64,000 nt of DNA. Origin: Curvibacter microcysteis. Lineage in GTDB: Bacteria > Pseudomonadota > Gammaproteobacteria > Burkholderiales > Burkholderiaceae_C. Each line of letters begins with the position of its first letter. The stretch's first letter is position 1. Both the position numbers and the translations under genes were made by a program. The stretch spans positions 1 through 64,000 of the forward strand of contig NZ_JAQSIO010000009.1 in the NCBI RefSeq assembly GCF_028649455.1, in the 5' to 3' direction. Of the stretch, positions 17,911 through 26,333 are shown in pieces. The notes beneath the pieces were generated by a model, which searched no databases, was not told the DNA's origin, and saw only the letters and a list, made by a program, of their open reading frames with translations.

Positions 17911-18614
17911 TGTCCTCGGGCGGCGACGCAGTCCGCAGCGCCGCCCCCGTGCCCCGGGGGCAGCTGGTCGACCATGTGCTGCGCCGCATGGCCGACGACA
18001 TCGTGCTGGGCCACCTGGCCCCAGGCCTGCACCTGGACGAGCAGGCCATGGCCGCGCGCTACCAGGTCTCGCGCACCCCGGTGCGCGAAGCGCTCAAGCT
18101 GCTGGTGGCCAGCGGCTTGGCGGACTACCGGCCCAACCGCGGCTCGGTGGTGCGCCAGCTGGATTCGGCTGAACTCGACCAGATGTTCGAGGCCATCGCC
18201 GAGCTGGAGTCCGCGTGCGCCCGCCACGCAGCCCTGCGCCTGAGCCCCAGCGAGCGCCAGGACCTTCTGCAGGCCCACGCCGAGGGCCGCCAAGCCATGC
18301 AAGCGCACGACATGGAGGCCTACGACCGCGCCAACCAGCGCCTGCACCAGATCATTCTGGAAGGGGCGCACAACCCCTACCTGATCGAGGCCACGCGCAC
18401 CCTGCGCAGCCGGGTGACGGCGTTCCGGCGCGGCCAGTTCACGCGCCTGGACCGGCTGGTCCAGTCCTACGAGGAGCACAGCCGCCTGGTCGAGGCCCTG
18501 CTGGCGCACGACGCGCTGGCGGCCCACCGCGAGATGCGCTCCCACCTGCTGTCGGCGCGCCACGCCACCAGCTTGCTGGCGCCGCAATGGCGTGACCCGC
18601 CCGCCTTGCCGTGA
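17910..18614 (+). CDS. GntR family transcriptional regulator, FCD type
   Basis: A 234-residue DNA-binding regulator. The winged helix-turn-helix is at about 20-85 (LDEQAMAARYQVSRTPVREALKLLVASGL), followed by an all-helical FCD ligand-binding domain (ELESACARHAALRLS, then the metal/ligand histidines in YDRANQRLHQII and SYEEHSRLVEAL). It overlaps the stop of the binding-protein gene by one base, so both are co-translated, an uncommon order. The likely targets are the binding protein and perhaps the downstream gamma-glutamyltransferase. Confidence 0.9.
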   Translation: MSSGGDAVRSAAPVPRGQLVDHVLRRMADDIVLGHLAPGLHLDEQAMAARYQVSRTPVREALKLLVASGLADYRPNRGSVVRQLDSAELDQMFEAIAELESACARHAALRLSPSERQDLLQAHAEGRQAMQAHDMEAYDRANQRLHQIILEGAHNPYLIEATRTLRSRVTAFRRGQFTRLDRLVQSYEEHSRLVEALLAHDALAAHREMRSHLLSARHATSLLAPQWRDPPALP

Positions 18615-18737
18615 GCGCCGAGCGGCGCACGGCCCCAGCGCCAACTGCCCTCGCCATGCTGCAAGCCTGCCCTCGCCAGGGTGCAGCACGGCGGGCGCGT
18701 TGGCGGGGCCACGCCGCCCCCACGGCCCGGCCCTCGG

Positions 18738-18746
18738 TGCGATAAT
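18738..18746 (+). promoter_or_regulatory. Candidate extended -10 promoter element for the GGT-like gene
   Basis: TGC followed by GATAAT resembles an extended -10 element (TGnTATAAT, five of six hexamer bases). It lies about 85 bases before the start at 18832, within an otherwise featureless 217-bp gap. No good -35 is visible. Confidence 0.35.
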
Positions 18747-18831
18747 TTTTGACTCTGTGCGGCGCCCGCGATGAACACCTGTCGGTCCCACGCGGCGCAG
18801 CGCACAACCCCCAACTTCCTGGTGTGACCCC

Positions 18832-20454
18832 ATGAACTTCGACTACGCCAACCCCTACCTCAGCACCCGCTTGCCGGTTTTTGCCCGCAACGTGGTGTCT
18901 ACCTCGCACCCCCTGGCAGCCCAGGCCGGCTTGCGCATGCTGTGGAAGGGCGGCAATGCGGTCGATGCCGCTGTCGCGGCTGCCGCCGCCATGACCATCG
19001 TCGAGCCCGTCAGCAACGGCTTGGGCAGCGATGCCTTCTGCATCTTGTGGGACGGCAAAGAGCTGCACGGCCTCAACGCCTCGGGCCGCGCGCCCCAGAC
19101 CTGGACGCCCGACTATTTCAAGCGCAAGTACGGCGCCGACGCCAAGAACCCGCCCAAGCGCGGCTTTGATGCCGTCACCGTGCCCGGTGCGGTCAGCAGC
19201 TGGGTGGCTTTGAGCGAGCGCTTTGGCAAGCTGCCCTTTGCCGACCTGATGGAGCCCGCCATCGAGATCGCCGAGCGCGGCTACCTGCTGCCCACCGTGG
19301 TGCAGCAAAAATGGGCGGCCGCCACCGATGAGCTGCGCGGCCTGCCGGGTTTTGCCGACGCCTTCCTGCCCTGGGGCCGGGCCCCCAAGGTGGGCGAGCT
19401 GTTCCAGTTCAAGTCGGCCGCTCAAGGCCTGCGCGCCATCGCCAACACCAAGGGTGCCGCCTTCTACGGTGGCGAAATCGCCCAGGCCATCGAGCGCTTC
19501 TCGGCCCAGCACGGTGGCACGGTCACGGCGCGCGACTTTGAGGACTACCGCCCCGAATGGGTCAAGCCGCTGGGCAAGGACTACCGTGGCTACACCCTGC
19601 ACGAGATCCCGCCCAATGGCCAGGGCATTGCCGCGCTGATCGCGCTTGGCATCCTGCAGAACTTCGACATCGGCTCGCTGCCGGTGGATGGCATCGATTC
19701 GCAGCACTTGCAGATCGAAGCCATGAAGCTGGCCTTCGCCGACGTCTACCGCTACGTGGCCGAGCCCTCGTCCATGGAAGTCACGCCCGAACAGATGTTG
19801 GATGACGCCTACCTGGCCTCGCGCGCCAAGCTCATCAACATGAAGAAGGCACAGGACTTCGGCGCGGGCAACCCGGTCAAGGGCGGCACCATTTATCTGA
19901 CGGCGGCCGACGAGAACGGCATGATGGTCAGCTTCATCCAGAGCAATTACATGGGCTTCGGTTCGGGCTGCGTCGAACCTAACTTCGGCATCAGCCTGCA
20001 AAACCGCGGCCACGGCTTCAGCCTGGACGCCGGCGCCCTGAACCCCGCCAACCTGGTGGCACCGGGCAAGCGCCCCTTCCACACCATCATCCCGGCCTTC
20101 CTGACCAAGGACGGCCAGCCGGTGATGAGCTACGGCGTGATGGGCGCCAACATGCAGCCGCAAGGCCACATGCAGACCCTGGTGCGCATGTTGGACTACG
20201 GCCAAAACCCGCAGGCCGCCTGCGACGCCCCGCGCTGGCGTTACAACGCGGGCCTGGAGATCAACGTCGAGTCCGCCCTGCGCAGCGACACCGTGCAAGG
20301 CCTGGCCGAACGCGGTCATGTGATGGAAGTCATCAACGACTCCTACCAGGACTTCGGTGCGGGCCAGTTCATCTGGCGCGCCGGCGACCCCAAGGTCGAA
20401 GGCTATGTGGTGGCCAGCGACCCGCGCCGCGACGGTCTGGCCGCCGGCTTCTGA
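18832..20454 (+). CDS. Gamma-glutamyltransferase family protein, YwrD-like
   Basis: A 540-residue Ntn-hydrolase precursor expected to self-cleave before a catalytic Thr. The conserved N-terminal segment GGNAVDAAVAAAAAMTIVEPVSNGLGSDAF is present. The cleavage-site Thr is best placed in VKGGTIYLTAADENGMMVSFIQ, followed by NYMGFGSG, a pattern of the YwrD subgroup rather than of periplasmic GGT. There is no signal peptide, so the enzyme is probably cytoplasmic. Gamma-glutamyl amide hydrolysis is likely, but the substrate (glutathione, other gamma-glutamyl compounds or an acylated antibiotic) is not known. Confidence 0.87.
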   Translation: MNFDYANPYLSTRLPVFARNVVSTSHPLAAQAGLRMLWKGGNAVDAAVAAAAAMTIVEPVSNGLGSDAFCILWDGKELHGLNASGRAPQTWTPDYFKRKYGADAKNPPKRGFDAVTVPGAVSSWVALSERFGKLPFADLMEPAIEIAERGYLLPTVVQQKWAAATDELRGLPGFADAFLPWGRAPKVGELFQFKSAAQGLRAIANTKGAAFYGGEIAQAIERFSAQHGGTVTARDFEDYRPEWVKPLGKDYRGYTLHEIPPNGQGIAALIALGILQNFDIGSLPVDGIDSQHLQIEAMKLAFADVYRYVAEPSSMEVTPEQMLDDAYLASRAKLINMKKAQDFGAGNPVKGGTIYLTAADENGMMVSFIQSNYMGFGSGCVEPNFGISLQNRGHGFSLDAGALNPANLVAPGKRPFHTIIPAFLTKDGQPVMSYGVMGANMQPQGHMQTLVRMLDYGQNPQAACDAPRWRYNAGLEINVESALRSDTVQGLAERGHVMEVINDSYQDFGAGQFIWRAGDPKVEGYVVASDPRRDGLAAGF

Positions 20455-20474
20455 GCGTTTTGTCTCTGGTCCCT

Positions 20475-20520
20475 GGGCCCGCCTGAGCGCGGGCCCCAGA
20501 AAGCGGTCTTCTTTTGTCTT
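20475..20520 (+). terminator. Possible terminator after the GGT-like gene
   Basis: GGGCCCGC and GCGGGCCC form an 8-bp stem with a six-base loop (20475-20496). The T-rich tail comes only after about ten bases (TCTTCTTTTGTCTT), so it is a weak candidate. It overlaps the leader of the next gene. Confidence 0.4.
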
Positions 20521-21449
20521 CTTCCTCAGCGCCCGCTTCGGGCGAAGCCTCCAAGCAATTCGCGCTCGGTCTGGTGCTGGCCACCGTTGGGGCGATTGCC
20601 TTCAGCGGCAAGGCCATCATCGTCAAGCTGGCCTACCGCCATGGGGTGGATGCGGTCACGCTCATCATGTACCGCATGCTGTTTGCGCTGCCCATCTTCT
20701 TGGCCATGGCCTGGTGGGGCACCTACCGGCGGGGCGCGCAGCGGCCCAGCCCGCTGAGCCGGCGCGACTGGCTGGGCATCCTGGGCCTGGGTTTCAGCGG
20801 CTACTACCTGGCCAGCTTTCTGGACTTTGCCGGGCTGGCTTACATCAGTGCCAGCCTGGAGCGCCTGATCCTGTACCTCAACCCCACCCTGGTGCTGCTG
20901 CTGGGCCGCGTGCTCTATGGCAAGGCCATCAGCTGGCGCCAGCTGGCCGGCATGGCGGTCAGCTACAGCGGGGTGCTGCTGGTGTTTGGGCACGAGATTC
21001 AGCTGCAAGGCGGGCAAGCCGCCTGGGGCACCCTGCTGGTGTTCCTCAGCGCGGTCAGCTACGCGCTGTACCTGGTCTACAGCGGCGAAATGGTGCGACG
21101 CATCGGCTCGCTGCGCCTGGTCGGTCTGGCCACCTCGGTGGCCTGCCTGTGCTGCCTGCTGCAGTTTGTGCTGCTGCGCCCGATGTCGGCGGCCGTGGTC
21201 GCGCCCGAGGTGCTGTGGCTCTCGGTGCTCAACGCCACGCTGTGCACGGCGGTGCCGGTGCTGATCGTGATGATGGCCATCGAGCGCATTGGCGCCAGCC
21301 TGACCGCGCAGACCGGCATGGTGGGCCCGATGTCCACCATCTTGATGGGCGTGCTGATCCTCGGCGAGCCCTTCACCGCCTGGGTGGCGGTGGGCTCGGT
21401 CCTGGTGCTGGCGGGTATTTTCATCTTCACGCGCAGCGGGCGCGGCTGA
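20514..21449 (+). CDS. EamA/DMT family transporter
   Basis: A 311-residue inner-membrane protein of the drug/metabolite transporter superfamily, with ten predicted helices in two EamA repeats (about 16-150 and 165-305). Typical segments are LATVGAIAFSGKAIIVKLAYR, YLASFLDFAGLAYISASLERLILYLNPTLV and QTGMVGPMSTILMGVLILGEPFTAWV. The start is a TTG because no ATG lies before the first helix and the leader lacks a clear ribosome-binding site. Substrate unknown; members export amino acids, nucleosides or other metabolites. Confidence 0.85.
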   Translation: MSSSSAPASGEASKQFALGLVLATVGAIAFSGKAIIVKLAYRHGVDAVTLIMYRMLFALPIFLAMAWWGTYRRGAQRPSPLSRRDWLGILGLGFSGYYLASFLDFAGLAYISASLERLILYLNPTLVLLLGRVLYGKAISWRQLAGMAVSYSGVLLVFGHEIQLQGGQAAWGTLLVFLSAVSYALYLVYSGEMVRRIGSLRLVGLATSVACLCCLLQFVLLRPMSAAVVAPEVLWLSVLNATLCTAVPVLIVMMAIERIGASLTAQTGMVGPMSTILMGVLILGEPFTAWVAVGSVLVLAGIFIFTRSGRG

Positions 21450-21570
21450 GCCGCCGGGCGTGGCCCCCGCGGCCCCCGCCGTGCGCTGGCCCCAGGCCAG
21501 CACGGCTTGCCAGGCCCCCGTATCATCAGCGCCCAACGAACCATCACTTTGAATCAACAGGAGCATCAGC

Positions 21571-22377
21571 ATGGATTTGGGCATTGCAGGCAAGTGGGCC
21601 TTGGTATGTGGCGCCAGCAAGGGTTTGGGCTTTGGCTGTGCCCAGGCGCTGGTGCGTGAGGGCGTGAACGTGGTGATTGGCGCGCGCGGCGCCGAAGCCC
21701 TGCAGGCAGCTGCCGAGCGCTTGCTGGCCGACCCACTGCGCCCGGCCAGTGCCCAGGTGCTGGCGGTGGCGGGTGATGTGACCACCGAAGCCGGCCGTGC
21801 TGCCTTGCTGGCCGTGCCCGGTGGCCCGGGCGTGAACTTCGACATCGTGGTCACCAACGCGGGCGGCCCGCCGCCCGGTGACTTCCGCGACTGGGACCGC
21901 GAGGCCTGGATCAAGGCCTTGGACGCCAACATGCTGACGCCGATCGAGCTGATCAAGGCCACCATCGACGGCATGGCCGCGCGTGGCTTTGGGCGCATCG
22001 TCAACATCACCTCCAGCTCGGTCAAGTCGCCCATCGACATCCTGGGCTTGAGCAATGGGGCCCGCAGTGGCCTGACGGGTTTTGTGGCGGGCGTGGCACG
22101 CAGCTCGATCGCCGCCAAGGGCGTGACCATCAACAACCTGCTGCCGGGCAAGTTCGACACCGACCGCATCGCCACCACGGTGGCGGCCACGTCCAAGAAG
22201 ACCGGCCAGAGCGTGGACGCCATCCGCGCCAGCCAGCAGGCGCAAATCCCGGCGGGCCGCTATGGCCGCCCGGACGAGTTTGGTGCCATCTGCGCCTTCT
22301 TGTGCAGCACGCACGCGGCCTACCTGACGGGGCAGAACATCCTGCCCGATGGCGGCGCCTACCCAGGCACCTACTGA
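21571..22377 (+). CDS. SDR-fold protein with substituted catalytic residues
   Basis: A 268-residue Rossmann-fold protein related to 3-oxoacyl-ACP reductase. The cofactor loop GASKGLGFG (14-22) and NAGG (96-99) are present and the Ser of NITS is kept (148). At the positions of the catalytic Tyr and Lys the sequence has Ser161 and Arg165 (LSNGAR). This pattern characterises a recognised atypical BKR-like SDR subgroup, so the protein probably binds a nucleotide but may not be a normal dehydrogenase. An ACAGGAGCA ribosome site precedes the ATG. Confidence 0.85.
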   Translation: MDLGIAGKWALVCGASKGLGFGCAQALVREGVNVVIGARGAEALQAAAERLLADPLRPASAQVLAVAGDVTTEAGRAALLAVPGGPGVNFDIVVTNAGGPPPGDFRDWDREAWIKALDANMLTPIELIKATIDGMAARGFGRIVNITSSSVKSPIDILGLSNGARSGLTGFVAGVARSSIAAKGVTINNLLPGKFDTDRIATTVAATSKKTGQSVDAIRASQQAQIPAGRYGRPDEFGAICAFLCSTHAAYLTGQNILPDGGAYPGTY

Positions 22378-22385
22378 GCCTGCCT

Positions 22386-22408
22386 GCGCAGCGCGCTCAG
22401 CGCTGCGC
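22386..22408. terminator. Hairpin between convergent SDR and EamA genes
   Basis: A perfect 9-bp stem, GCGCAGCGC / GCGCTGCGC, with a five-base loop overlaps the last codons of the minus-strand EamA gene. There is no T run on either side, so it may be a weak or Rho-assisted bidirectional terminator. Confidence 0.35.
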
Positions 22409-23296
22409 CGACACCACGATGCCGGCCACGATCAGCGCAAAGGCCAGCGCGTGGAACCACTGCGGGTGGTCACCCAGGAACAGGGTGGACATGACGGCCG
22501 CGAACAGCGGCGTCAGGTTGATGAAGAAACCCGCCATGGCTGGGCCGGCGCGCTGCACGCCCGCGCCCCAGCAGCGGTAGGCCAGCAGGGCCGGGCCCAG
22601 TGCAATGAAGGCCAGCGCCGCCAGCAGGGCGGGGCCCCATTGGATGTGGGCAGCGGTCAGCGCCCATTCGCCACCGGCAAACAGGCCAGACCAAGCCAGG
22701 CCAAACACCATCTGCGCCATCAGAAATTGCGCCCAATCGCCGCGCACCTCTGCGGGTTCGCGCGTGCGCACCAAGAGCCAGCTGTAGAAGGCCCAAGCGA
22801 TGGACGCCAGCAGCATGAACAGGTCACCCGGCACCAGCTTGAAGGCCATCAGCTGGGCCCATTCGCCCCGGCTCAGCACCAGCAGCACGCCCAGGATGGA
22901 CAGCAGCGCGCCCAGCAGCTGGCGCCGCGCCACCGGCACACCAAAAAACAGGGCGCCCACGGTCAGCATCCACACCGGCATGCTGGAGCCCACCAGGGTC
23001 ACGTTGATGGGCGTGGAGGTCTGCAAGGCCAGGTACTGCAGCGCGTTGTAGCAGCCCACGCCCAGCAGGCCCAGCAGCGCGTAGCGGCGCCAGTGCGGCC
23101 ACAGCGGGCTGTTCTTTTTCAGCACCGCGGCGGCCAGTGGCAGCAGCAGCACGAAGGCCAGCACCCAGCGCAGGAAGTTCAAAGTCATCGGGGGCACGAG
23201 CTCGTGCACGAGGCGGCCCACCACGGCATTGCCGGCCCACAGCAAGGGGGGCAGGGTCAGCAAGGTGATGGTGGAAGGAGTCAGTCGGTTGGCCAT
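22397..23296 (-). CDS. EamA/DMT family transporter
   Basis: A second drug/metabolite transporter, 299 residues from ATG 23296, with ten hydrophobic helices. The N-terminal LLTLPPLLWAGNAVVGRLVHELVPPMTLNFLRW and the YLALQTSTPINVTLVGSSMPVWM segment are typical of the RhaT/EamA group. It is only distantly similar to the EamA gene at 20514 and is encoded on the opposite strand, converging with the SDR gene. An in-frame start 17 codons upstream is possible but lacks membrane features. Confidence 0.87.
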   Translation of the reverse strand: MANRLTPSTITLLTLPPLLWAGNAVVGRLVHELVPPMTLNFLRWVLAFVLLLPLAAAVLKKNSPLWPHWRRYALLGLLGVGCYNALQYLALQTSTPINVTLVGSSMPVWMLTVGALFFGVPVARRQLLGALLSILGVLLVLSRGEWAQLMAFKLVPGDLFMLLASIAWAFYSWLLVRTREPAEVRGDWAQFLMAQMVFGLAWSGLFAGGEWALTAAHIQWGPALLAALAFIALGPALLAYRCWGAGVQRAGPAMAGFFINLTPLFAAVMSTLFLGDHPQWFHALAFALIVAGIVVSAQR

Positions 23297-23475
23297 GGCT
23301 GCGCACTGTACAGGCTGACCGGGGCCAGCGCGGCCGACTGACTGCAAGCACCCGCAAATCGTGGCACCATCGGGGCCGTCTTGCGCCGTGGCGCTGTGTG
23401 CGGCGCCGCCTCGCTCCGGTCGATCTGGAGCGGGCCCTGACGCCTTCCACAGAAAACCGACACCGGAGACCCGAG

Positions 23476-24459
23476 ATGACCCGAGCCGTACGCATAGACC
23501 AGCATGGTGGCCCCGAAGAACTGAAGATCGTGGACGTTCAAGTGGGCGACCCCGGCCCGGGCGAGGTGCGCATCCGCCACCATGCCATCGGCCTGAACTT
23601 CATCGACATCTACCAGCGCAGCGGCCTGTACCCCTTGACCATGCCCCTGCACCTGGGCATGGAAGGCGCGGGTGTGATCGAGGCCGTGGGCGAGGGCGTT
23701 ACCCACCTGCGCGTGGGCGACCGCGCGGCCTACGCCAGCCAGCCCCCGGGCAGCTACTGCGAAGTGCGGGTCATGCCGGCCAAATGCGTTTGCGTGCTGC
23801 CCGAGGGCATCTCCTTCGAGACCGGCGCCGCCATGATGCTCAAGGGCTTGACCGCCCAGTACCTGCTCAAGAAGACCCTGCCCGTCGAAGGCCTGCAAGC
23901 CGGCGACCATGTGCTGTTCCATGCCGCTGCCGGTGGTGTGGGGTTGATCGCCTGCCAATGGGCCAAGGCCCTGGGCCTGCAGCTGATTGGCACGGCGGGG
24001 TCGGACGCCAAATGCGCGCTGGCCCTGGCCAATGGCGCAGCGCACGCCATCAACTACAGCCGTGAGGACTTCGCCGCCCGCGTCAAAGAGATCACCGGTG
24101 GCCGAGGCGTCAAGGTGGTGTACGACTCGGTGGGCAAAGACACCTGGGACAAGTCCCTGGACTGCCTGCGCCCCTTCGGCCTCATGGCCAGCTTTGGCAA
24201 CGCCTCGGGCCCGGTGGCCCCGTTTGCGCCGGGCAGCCTGGGCAACAAGGGCTCGCTCTACGTCACCCGCCAGACCCTGTTCACCCACATCGCCACCCGG
24301 GAAAGCACCCAGGCCATGGCCGACGACCTGTTCAAGGTGGTGCTCAGTGGCGAGGTGAAGATCCACATCGAGCAGCGCTTCAAGCTCGAAGAGGTGCAGG
24401 CCGCGCACCGCGCGCTGGAAGCGCGCCAAACCACGGGCTGCACCATCCTCACGCTGTGA
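23476..24459 (+). CDS. NADPH:quinone reductase, zinc-independent MDR family
   Basis: A 327-residue cytoplasmic oxidoreductase like E. coli QorA, reducing quinones with NADPH. The N-terminal GroES-like half includes GLNFIDIYQRSGLYP and LGMEGAGVIEAVGEGV. The Rossmann half has the AAAGGVGLIACQWAKALG cofactor loop and ends TTGCTILTL. Zinc ligands of alcohol dehydrogenases are absent. GGAGA at 23465-23469 supports the ATG at 23476, although the frame is open further upstream. The stop overlaps the GTG start of the Nudix gene (GTGA). Confidence 0.92.
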   Translation: MTRAVRIDQHGGPEELKIVDVQVGDPGPGEVRIRHHAIGLNFIDIYQRSGLYPLTMPLHLGMEGAGVIEAVGEGVTHLRVGDRAAYASQPPGSYCEVRVMPAKCVCVLPEGISFETGAAMMLKGLTAQYLLKKTLPVEGLQAGDHVLFHAAAGGVGLIACQWAKALGLQLIGTAGSDAKCALALANGAAHAINYSREDFAARVKEITGGRGVKVVYDSVGKDTWDKSLDCLRPFGLMASFGNASGPVAPFAPGSLGNKGSLYVTRQTLFTHIATRESTQAMADDLFKVVLSGEVKIHIEQRFKLEEVQAAHRALEARQTTGCTILTL

Positions 24460-25259
24460 GAACCCCCGCCTGGCTGACCCGGGCCCGCGCGGCGGCCCAG
24501 CAAGACGCCCTGCGCCCGCGCCTGCCGCTGCTGGTGGCGGGCCTGCGCATTGGCTCGGTCGAAGACGAGGTGCTGGCCTTTGTGGCCGACCTGGCCCCCG
24601 CCTTGCCCCTGCAGCGGGAGGACACGCCGCGCGGCCCGGTCTGGCAATTGGACTGCGCGCCCGAGGACACCACCACCACCCTGAACGAGCTGGCGCAGGC
24701 CTTGCGCGAGGCGAACCTGTGCGGCCCCTGGCGCGACGAGCAGCTCGGGGTGCTGGGCCCGGCAGCGCGGCGCCTGGGCACCATCGAGCGCGGCGCGGTG
24801 CGCGTGCTGGGCCTGGCCACCCAGGCCGTGCACCTGGTGGGCTGGGCGCCTGACGGCCGCATGTGGGTGCAACAACGCGCCCTGGACAAGCCCAACGACC
24901 CCGGCCTGTGGGACACCTTGATGGGTGGCATGGTCTCGGCCGAGGACGATGTCTCGCAAGCCCTGGCGCGCGAGACCTGGGAAGAAGCCGGCCTGCGCCT
25001 GGCGCAACTGGAAGGCCTCGCCCATGGTGGTCACCTCAACTTCCGCCGCCCCAGCGCGGAGGCGGGGGGCTGTGGCTACATGATCGAGCGCATCGACTGG
25101 TACCAGGCCACCCTGCCCGAGGGCGTGTTGCCGGCCAACCAGGACGGCGAGGTGGCGCAGTTTGAGTTGATCACGCGCGAGGATTTGCTGGCGCGCCTCA
25201 AGGCTGGGCAGTTCACGCTCGAGGCCAGCCTGATCGCCGCCGAAGCCCTGGGGCTTTGA
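24456..25259 (+). CDS. DUF4743/Nudix hydrolase
   Basis: A 267-residue protein with an N-terminal DUF4743-like region (about 1-115) and a C-terminal Nudix domain. The Nudix box is GMVSAEDDVSQALARETWEE followed by AGL, with Asp where the first conserved Glu of GX5EX7REUXEEXGU is expected. The REUXEE core is intact, so catalysis is likely. Relatives act on oxidised thiamine diphosphate or similar diphosphates, but the substrate here is not known. The GTG start overlaps the preceding stop, giving coupled translation with the quinone reductase. Confidence 0.85.
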   Translation: MRTPAWLTRARAAAQQDALRPRLPLLVAGLRIGSVEDEVLAFVADLAPALPLQREDTPRGPVWQLDCAPEDTTTTLNELAQALREANLCGPWRDEQLGVLGPAARRLGTIERGAVRVLGLATQAVHLVGWAPDGRMWVQQRALDKPNDPGLWDTLMGGMVSAEDDVSQALARETWEEAGLRLAQLEGLAHGGHLNFRRPSAEAGGCGYMIERIDWYQATLPEGVLPANQDGEVAQFELITREDLLARLKAGQFTLEASLIAAEALGL

Positions 25260-25285
25260 GCCGGGCGCGGCCAGACCTCCAGTCC

Positions 25286-26221
25286 TCAGGCCGCCCGACC
25301 CGGCGCTGCGCCCTGGCCTTGCAGGGCGGGCTGGCGCTGGTGGGCGACGTCCCGGATCAGCGCCCAGGCCGACTCGGCCAGCGGGCTCAGCGCGCGGTTT
25401 TTTCGGTGCACCAGCATGATGTCGCGGTCCACGCGCGGCCACAGCGCGCGCACGGCCAGGCCTGGCAGGCCTTCGGGTGGCAGGGCCAGCGTGGGCACGA
25501 CTGAGATCCCCAGCCCGGCTTCGACCATGCGAAAGATGGTGGTGGGGTGACCCACGTCGTGCGCCATGTCGCAGCGCACGCCCTGGCTGTCCAGGGCGCG
25601 GTCGATCAGGCGCCGGCTGCCCGAGGCATGGTCCAGCAGCACCAGCGATTGGCCCGCCAGGTCGGTCCATGCCACGTGGTCCGAGCTGGCCAAGGGGTGG
25701 CTGGGCAGGCAGACCAGGCAAAAAGGCTCGGACAGGATGGCCTCGCTGTGCAGGTCCTCGCGCTCGCCCGGGTCGATCACCACGCCAAAGTCCACTTCGC
25801 CTGAGCGCACGCTGTCCAGCACATCGTGCTGGATGCGGTCCAGCATCAGCAGCTGCAGGCCCGGCAGGCTGCGCTGGCACAGGGTGATGCACTCGGGCAT
25901 CAGGTTGGCCGACAAGGTGGGGCTGCTGGCCACGCGAACCCGGCCCCGGCGCTCGGTGGCCATGCCCTGCACGTCCTGCAAGGCGGTGTCCAGGTCCTCC
26001 AGCACCCGGCCCAGGCGCGCGGCCAGGCGGCGGCCGGCTTCGGTCAGTTCGACCTCGCGCGTGGTGCGGTTGAGCAGCTTCAGGCCCAACTGGCCTTCCA
26101 GTTCGGTGATGCAGCGGCTCACCGCGGGCTGGGTCAGTCCGATCAGCGCGCCGCTGCGGCTGAAGTTGCGGGTCTCGGCCACGGACTGGAAGACCTGAAG
26201 CTGGCGCAGGGTGACATTCAT
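25286..26221 (-). CDS. LysR family transcriptional regulator
   Basis: A 311-residue regulator. The N-terminal winged helix is at 1-65 (LRQLQVFQSVAETRNFSRSGALIGLTQPAVSRCITELEGQLG), followed by a two-lobed effector domain (about 90-295; RVRVASSPTLSANLMPECI, then VGHPTTIFRMVEAGLGISVVP). It is divergent from the bile-acid-symporter-like gene, and the 112-bp gap holds an 18-bp perfect palindrome. The start at 26221 gives the standard LysR N terminus. The longer frame to 26362 has no family content. Confidence 0.9.
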   Translation of the reverse strand: MNVTLRQLQVFQSVAETRNFSRSGALIGLTQPAVSRCITELEGQLGLKLLNRTTREVELTEAGRRLAARLGRVLEDLDTALQDVQGMATERRGRVRVASSPTLSANLMPECITLCQRSLPGLQLLMLDRIQHDVLDSVRSGEVDFGVVIDPGEREDLHSEAILSEPFCLVCLPSHPLASSDHVAWTDLAGQSLVLLDHASGSRRLIDRALDSQGVRCDMAHDVGHPTTIFRMVEAGLGISVVPTLALPPEGLPGLAVRALWPRVDRDIMLVHRKNRALSPLAESAWALIRDVAHQRQPALQGQGAAPGRAA

Positions 26222-26243
26222 ACGTCGGCATGATAAATCCATC

Positions 26244-26261
26244 AGTGAAATGCATTTCACT
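26244..26261. promoter_or_regulatory. 18-bp palindrome, probable operator of the LysR regulator
   Basis: AGTGAAATGCATTTCACT is a perfect dyad centred between 26252 and 26253. It lies 22 bp from the lysR start codon and 72 bp before the divergent transporter start. Location and symmetry fit a LysR-type recognition site with autoregulation. Confidence 0.65.
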
Positions 26262-26333
26262 TTTGAATCCCGCTCAGGCCTAATCGCCCCCCTGGGACTG
26301 GCATGGCGCCGGGCCCTTCTGTTTGGAGGCCGC

